Source of the DNA: Hemicordylus capensis
Lineage: Eukaryota > Chordata > Lepidosauria > Squamata > Cordylidae
Reading direction: 5' to 3'
NCBI RefSeq assembly: GCF_027244095.1
Contig: NC_069658.1
Coordinates: 117,792,501 to 117,856,500, forward strand
DNA length: 64,000 bases
Below are positions 59,437 to 64,000 of the stretch, in pieces. Under the pieces are notes generated by a model, which searched no databases, had not been told where the DNA came from, and saw nothing but the letters and a program-made list of their open reading frames with translations. The position numbers and the translations under genes were made by a program. The first letter of the stretch is position 1. Every line of letters begins with the position of its first letter.

Positions 59437-59456
59437 ACTGGCGCCATCTACTGACC
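59437..59456 (-). promoter_or_regulatory. CTCF-like motif upstream of tRNA-His 2
   Basis: The minus strand reads GGTCAGTAGATGGCGCCAG, with core AG..GGCGCC, about 13 of 19 positions of the CTCF consensus as I remember it. It is 68 bp upstream of the tRNA 5' end, mirroring the motif at 58354-58369. Confidence 0.45.
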
Positions 59457-61059
59457 AACATGTAGACACAAAGTTTTACTTTGTCCTGGCTTCAAACAGT
59501 TTTTGTTTCTCAAACTGTAAACTAAACTCATGCAAATTTATTTTCCCTGTATCCTCATTTGGACAGGAACCATGTACAGAAGCAAAACGTTTATGGCCCT
59601 GTATGTTTATGGCCCAAAATGTTTATGGCCAAATGACTTTTCTATGGAAAAGCGCACGGGTGTGTTTGTGATATACAGGTATGTAGCAAAGGCCTCTTCC
59701 CTTAAAGAATGCACGGTTTGTGCGAGCGGGGAGTGGGGGTGGGGGTGGGGAATTGTCTATATGAGAAGAACTAACATGTTCTAGAAACTTTGGAGATGTT
59801 TGAAATCTTAGTTAGTGCTAAGTTTCTTTACCATTTAGAGAAATCTAAAGCAGAGGTAAAATCCTTATAGTCTTCGTGTTTTAGAATCACCAAACACTAA
59901 GGTGGGAAACAGAGAATTCCTCAACTGTGAACTGTTGAATTTTATAATGCTCCTAGAAATAAATAAAAGTAAAGAGAAACAATGTTCTCTCTTACTTCTA
60001 TTGTTTTTAATAGAAAAGGTCTCTCAGCTCTCCTGCTTCTGTTTGTCTTTTTTATGGTGGTTGTTTTTTGGTGTTTTATCGTTTTTACTGTTTAACGGAT
60101 TTCAAGATTATAAATGTGATTTTTATGGAGTTTTATTTATTTTAACTTTTGTAAATTGCCTTAGGATACCTTATAAAAGATGATATAAAAATGAACAATT
60201 ACAAAATTAGAAAAATTGTTTGGTAATATTATAAATTGAAATTATTACAATTATGATTCTTTAACATCTCCAAGGAGGCTTCTTAGTGCAACTGATGGGC
60301 AAGAGAAGACACAAGTTTAGTAGAACACATTTTAGAAAGAAAAAAATGAAGCTTTGCTCTGGCCTTCGTTTCTTCTTTTCTGAGGTGTTAAACTAGACAC
60401 TTGTTCCTTGAAGAACAATTTAAATGGTTTTCATCACAGAAAGAAATGGTTACATACTCCCCATTCTCCAGTGGGGAAAAGTTCAAGGGACTTCACTGCA
60501 GGGTTTAGTTTCTTTTGGATGGGAGAGGACTGGAGATTTATGGAGTGTTTGTGTTATTTGCAAAAACACAAGTAAAAGTATAGCGAAAGCAAAAACCTGC
60601 TAATTCTGCACGAAGCCCCACACTGGGCTTCTGTATAGATGTCTCAACTTTAGCCAATTTACAAGTGCCTTTGCCTCTACCTTCCCACATTTTAAACTGC
60701 AGATTGCTTCATACTTCTCTCAGCCTCTCCCCACTACCTGGAAGGTGTTACCTCCCAAACTATGAGTATGCATTGTAAAAGCTGGAGATTCTCAGCAATC
60801 CTGAAACATCTCCTGTCATTGGCTCCCAATCCTGAAACATCAGTTTATCATCCTGGGCTGCAAGCAAGCTATTTATCAGTCTAAGAAAGGATGGTCTGCC
60901 AGCATTCCTAACAGCATCCTAAATTAATATGTAAAGTCACAGAAGATAAAATCATCTAAATATTTAAAAGCCTTAGGACGTATGTCGCACACCCCATGGT
61001 ATGTGGCATATCTCGTGAGAGTTGTCCAGAGGAGAAAGAAGACATGGAGTAGGGCTGAG
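59457..61059. other. Intergenic DNA, possible LINE tail
   Basis: 59940-60200 resembles an old LINE 3' end on the plus strand (GTAAATTGCCTTAGGATACC then a TATAAAAATGAAC tail). The rest has no gene or repeat that I recognise. Confidence 0.45.
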
Positions 61060-61780
61060 CAGTGAGCAGAGGGACAGCTGCTGAGAAGGAGGAGGAAGAG
61101 GAGGAAGGAGGGCTGAGGAGGAGGAGGCGGCGGTGCTGCGGCAACAAGGGAGAAAGAAGAAGAGACGCTGAACAGCAGCCTCCGTTGCCCTGCTGAGTCT
61201 CCTTGCAAGGAGGATGGCCAGGGCGGAAGAGTGCACCGAGGGTTGTCCGTGAGGCTGGAAGGGAAGCCTCAGCTCAGCTGTTCTCCTCATGAGGAGACTC
61301 GGCAGAGCGATGGAGGCCGGCCCTCAGTGCGCTCTCCCACCCAAATTAGCCATCCTCCTCGTGAGGAGACTGAGCAGGGCAACATGACAGAGGCTGGTGG
61401 TAGGAGCCGACCTAGGCTGCAGCGATGCCACTCTCTCTAGGAAGGGGAAGGGAGGGGGGAGGCTGAGGGATGGTAGAGAGTGTGAGAGAGAGTTGTGGGG
61501 GGGAGAGTTGTGGGGGGAGCAAGAGTTGTGGGGGGAGAGCGAGAGCTGTGGGGGAGAGTGAGAGTTGTGGGGGGAGCGAGAGTTGGGGGGAGCGAGAGAG
61601 TGAGAGTTGTGGGAGGGAGAGAGCAAGAGAGTTGTGGGAGAGTGGGGAAGGTGTCACCACTTCCGCTGCCATCCTGGATGGCAAGGGGCAATTTAAGGAG
61701 GGGGGAAGGCAGGGCAGAGGGACAGATTGTCTGGGGAGAGGTGAGAGCTGGAGAACTAGGGCACAGATGTTCTGCGCAGG
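61060..61780 (+). repeat. Purine-rich low-complexity region with minisatellite core
   Basis: 61080-61160 is (GAG)n/(GAGGAA)n-like. 61474-61652 is an imperfect tandem array of about 18-25-bp units around GAGAGTTGTGGGGGGAG, roughly eight copies, G-rich enough to form quadruplexes. Between them three short hairpins of type CTCCT(N4-6)AGGAG recur (near 61197, 61285 and 61361). Frames on both strands across it are low-complexity artefacts. Confidence 0.75.
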
Positions 61781-61790
61781 GCCAGCTAGC

Positions 61791-61791
61791 C

Positions 61792-61822
<31 letters not shown>

Positions 61823-62480
61823 TTAATTATTGTTCAATTTTTATAACGCCTTTCACAATGCATCTCGAGGTGGTTTACAAAAGTTAAAATACAACACAAT
61901 TCCATAAAAGTTACATCTAAAACCTTAAAAACAGTGAAACAGTAAAAACCATAAAACAGCAAAAAATAAAAATAAACCATTAAAAATACAAACAGAACAG
62001 GAAAGCCGAGAGACCTGGCAGCCCCTAAGGCATGGACATTCAGTGGTAGAGCCTAGGGGCAACAACAGAGAAGGCTGTCTTGTGTACATGACAATTTAGC
62101 CTCTTCCTTTCTCTTTCACATAGAGAGAGCAAAGGCCCCTCTGATGATCTTGTTGGGCAGGCAGAAACTCTTGGGAGCAGGCGGTCCTTCAGGTATCCAG
62201 GGCCCAAACCATTAAGGGTTTTAAAGGTAATAACCAGCATCTTGAATTGCAACCAACACTACTCTTTCAGAATAGGTGTAATATGCTCCGAACGAGCAGT
62301 TCCAGAGAGAACCCTGGAAGTGCATTCTGCACCAACTGAAGTTTCAAGGGCAGCCCCATGTAGAGCACACTACAGTAATCCAGCTGTGATGTGACTAAGG
62401 CATGGGTAACCATGGCCAGATCTGCTTTCTCGAGAAAGGGACGGAGCTGGCGCACTAGCTAAAGCTATGCAAAGGCACCC
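61791..62480 (-). mobile_element. CR1/L2-type LINE 3' end with (TTTA)n tail
   Basis: On the minus strand the RT C-terminal part is readable. The residues LRPFLEKADLAMVTHALVTS followed by LDYCSVLYMGLP and LQLVQNA lie at about 62455-62330. FKMLVITFKTLNGLGPGYLK then follows at about 62245-62185, in a frame with one interruption between the two. A 3' UTR of about 250 bp then leads to an (AAAT)n tail at 61791-61823. Catalytic palm motifs are missing because the copy is 5'-truncated at about 62.48 kb. The protein similarity is clear, so it is not very old. Confidence 0.8.
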
Positions 62481-63454
62481 CTGGCACTACCACCACCTAA
62501 GCCTCCAAAAGCAGAGCCGGGTCCAGTAGAAGGAAGTGTGCAACTTGTAAGGGGAATACAATCCCATCCAGAGCTGGTTAATACATAGTGAAAAGTATGC
62601 CCTTAATACATAGTGAAAAGATCTAACACCGGAGATGAGTTTAATACACAAAAATATCTCAACCAACAATTCTGTGGCCATTAATTAGGTTACAAAAGTC
62701 TCAGAAATTTAATAATTATAGGCAATAACTATTTCCCTTTTGGAAGTTCTGAGGAATAATGTGTCAGCTTTCCTAATGAGAAATAGATGTAAGTTTCAAG
62801 GGACAAAATGGGCCCTTGTGATGCCAGGAAACATGCTAAATATCTCATAAAGATTCCAACAGAGAGGTTTCTTAGTATAACAAAATGGATCTGCATTCAT
62901 TAGCCAACTGCAATGAAATGAAACCATACCATTTTATTAAAACAAACGATACCCTTCAATTTTCTTTAGTACAGCATCAATCATGTGAAAGTATAAAACA
63001 ATACTGCAGTAATTAAGGCGATTTTGATAACTGTTATATTTTGAGATCACAGCTGAAGGTATACATTTCACAGCTGGACCTAGCAGTGATGTCAGACACA
63101 TTTCACCCAAGCCAATTACAGACCACAGTTAAATATGTTGTATGAGCAGAGATGTCAGTCATAACACATCACAGAGATGTTTGGAGATATTGTACAACAG
63201 GAGTTCATTTAGAGCTCCACAACAAATTGCGAACACATCTAGTTCAATTGGTCCAATTCTTAAGGCTTGAGTTTAAGACTAATTTAGGCTATTCAGAACA
63301 ATGAAATGATTGCATCACCCAGTTTTGCCTGCTAGAAAGGTCCCAGATATGAAAGAGTTTAGTACAGAAGAAAATACTAGGCGAGATCATTCGTCCATTT
63401 AGCCCAGTTTCTGATTCTGTAAAAGAGCAGCCCCCATTCATGAGACCAAGGCTC
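62481..63454. other. Intergenic DNA, nothing recognised
   Basis: AT-rich. TTAATACATAGTGAAAAG is duplicated at 62578-62620. No gene. Confidence 0.5.
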
Positions 63455-63530
63455 CACAACTTCAGCCCTCCAGCTGTTGTTGAACTACAACTCCCATCAT
63501 GCCTGACCATCTCTAGCAGCCTTTTAAAAA
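63455..63530. mobile_element. hAT-like MITE fragment (ACTACAACTCCCATC type)
   Basis: TTGTTGAACTACAACTCCCATCA is the inner block of the small hAT-like MITEs seen at 21181-21317 and 41684-41818 or of a close relative. Ends are not resolved. Confidence 0.5.
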
Positions 63531-63589
63531 GCACTTAAGACACATGAATTGATTAATCAAGCCTTTGGCTAGCTGTAAGTTCATTAAAA

Positions 63590-63695
63590 AAAAAAATTAC
63601 GTTTTATATCCCGCTCTTCCTCCAAGGAGCCCAAAGCAGTGTACTATATACTTAAGTTTCTCTTCACAACAACCCTGTGAAGTAGGTTAGGCTGA
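63590..63695 (-). mobile_element. Sauria-type SINE, 3' part only
   Basis: The minus strand carries CCTAACCTACTTCACAGGG and the CTTGGAGGAAGAGCGGGATAT end. The tRNA-like head is missing, so it is truncated. Confidence 0.85.
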
Positions 63696-63817
63696 CTTGA
63701 CTGTTTAATGATATTTTAATTGTTTTTATGCTTTTAATGCTATTTTACTGTTTTAATTTGCGTAGAAACTACCACGAAACACACAAACTGTAGAAACTAC
63801 CACAAAACACACAATGA

Positions 63818-64000
63818 GGAGAACTAGTCTTGTGGTAGCAAGCATGACTTGTCCCCTTAGCTAAGCAGGGTCCACCCTGGTTGCATATAAATGGGAGACT
63901 AGAAGTGTGAGCACTGTAAGATATTCCCCTCAGGTGATGGAGCCGCTCTGGGAAGAGCAGAAGGTTTCAAGTTCCCTCTCTGGCTTCTCCAAGATAGGAC
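63818..64000 (+). mobile_element. 5S-rRNA-derived SINE, running off the window
   Basis: The head GGAGAACTAGTCTTGTGGTA leads into CTTAGCTAAGCAGGGTCC, CCCTGGTTGCATATAAATGG and GAGACTAG. These correspond to the A box, intermediate element and C box of 5S rRNA. The body GTGAGCACTGTAAGATATTCC matches the split copy at 54693-55437. It is cut by the window edge. Confidence 0.88.

Noticed and set aside
61412-61887. Repetitive Ser/Pro/Leu or Gly/Glu/Ser frames across the purine-rich minisatellite
   Set aside because: Low-complexity translation of a tandem repeat, open on both strands.
63818-64000. Possible 5S rRNA gene
   Set aside because: Only the internal promoter region resembles 5S. The rest is SINE body shared with 54693-55437.

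Overview
The window is vertebrate nuclear DNA, almost certainly from a squamate reptile (lizard or snake). The evidence is its repeats. There are tRNA-derived SINEs of the Sauria type, 5S-rRNA-derived SINEs, CR1/L2-type LINE pieces, several families of short hAT-like elements with exact 8-bp target duplications, a Ty1/copia fossil, and many long CA, GAAA and ATT microsatellites. The window holds no multi-exon protein gene that I can recognise. Nearly all open frames are chance frames in GC-rich DNA or decayed repeats.

Layout. 1-7.2 kb is AT-rich intergenic DNA with an almost perfect 109-bp palindrome (942-1050) and a small hAT element. 7.2-11.2 kb and 16.25-20.35 kb are two very large CpG islands, the kind that mark promoters of developmental regulators. 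Between them lie a G-rich degenerate minisatellite and a broken copia element with a SINE inside it. 20-43 kb is repeat-rich intergenic DNA with many miniature transposons. 43.97-47.75 kb is a 150-bp-unit tandem array split by a foldback element, which itself contains another element. 48-58 kb is a dense patchwork of nested transposons. 58.35-59.46 kb carries the only confident functional genes: two intact tRNA-His(GTG) genes facing each other, each with a CTCF-like motif 60-70 bp upstream. 60-64 kb has a purine-rich minisatellite, a CR1/L2-type LINE end and SINEs.

Interpretation. From memory, a tRNA-His(GTG) gene lies upstream of NFIB on human chromosome 9. Two giant CpG islands about 40 kb from tRNA-His genes would fit the upstream/distal-promoter region of NFIB, with the gene running leftward on the minus strand beyond the window. 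This is a hypothesis only: the usual NFIB first coding exon was not found here. One weak candidate alternative first exon on the minus strand (7495-7632) is listed at low confidence.
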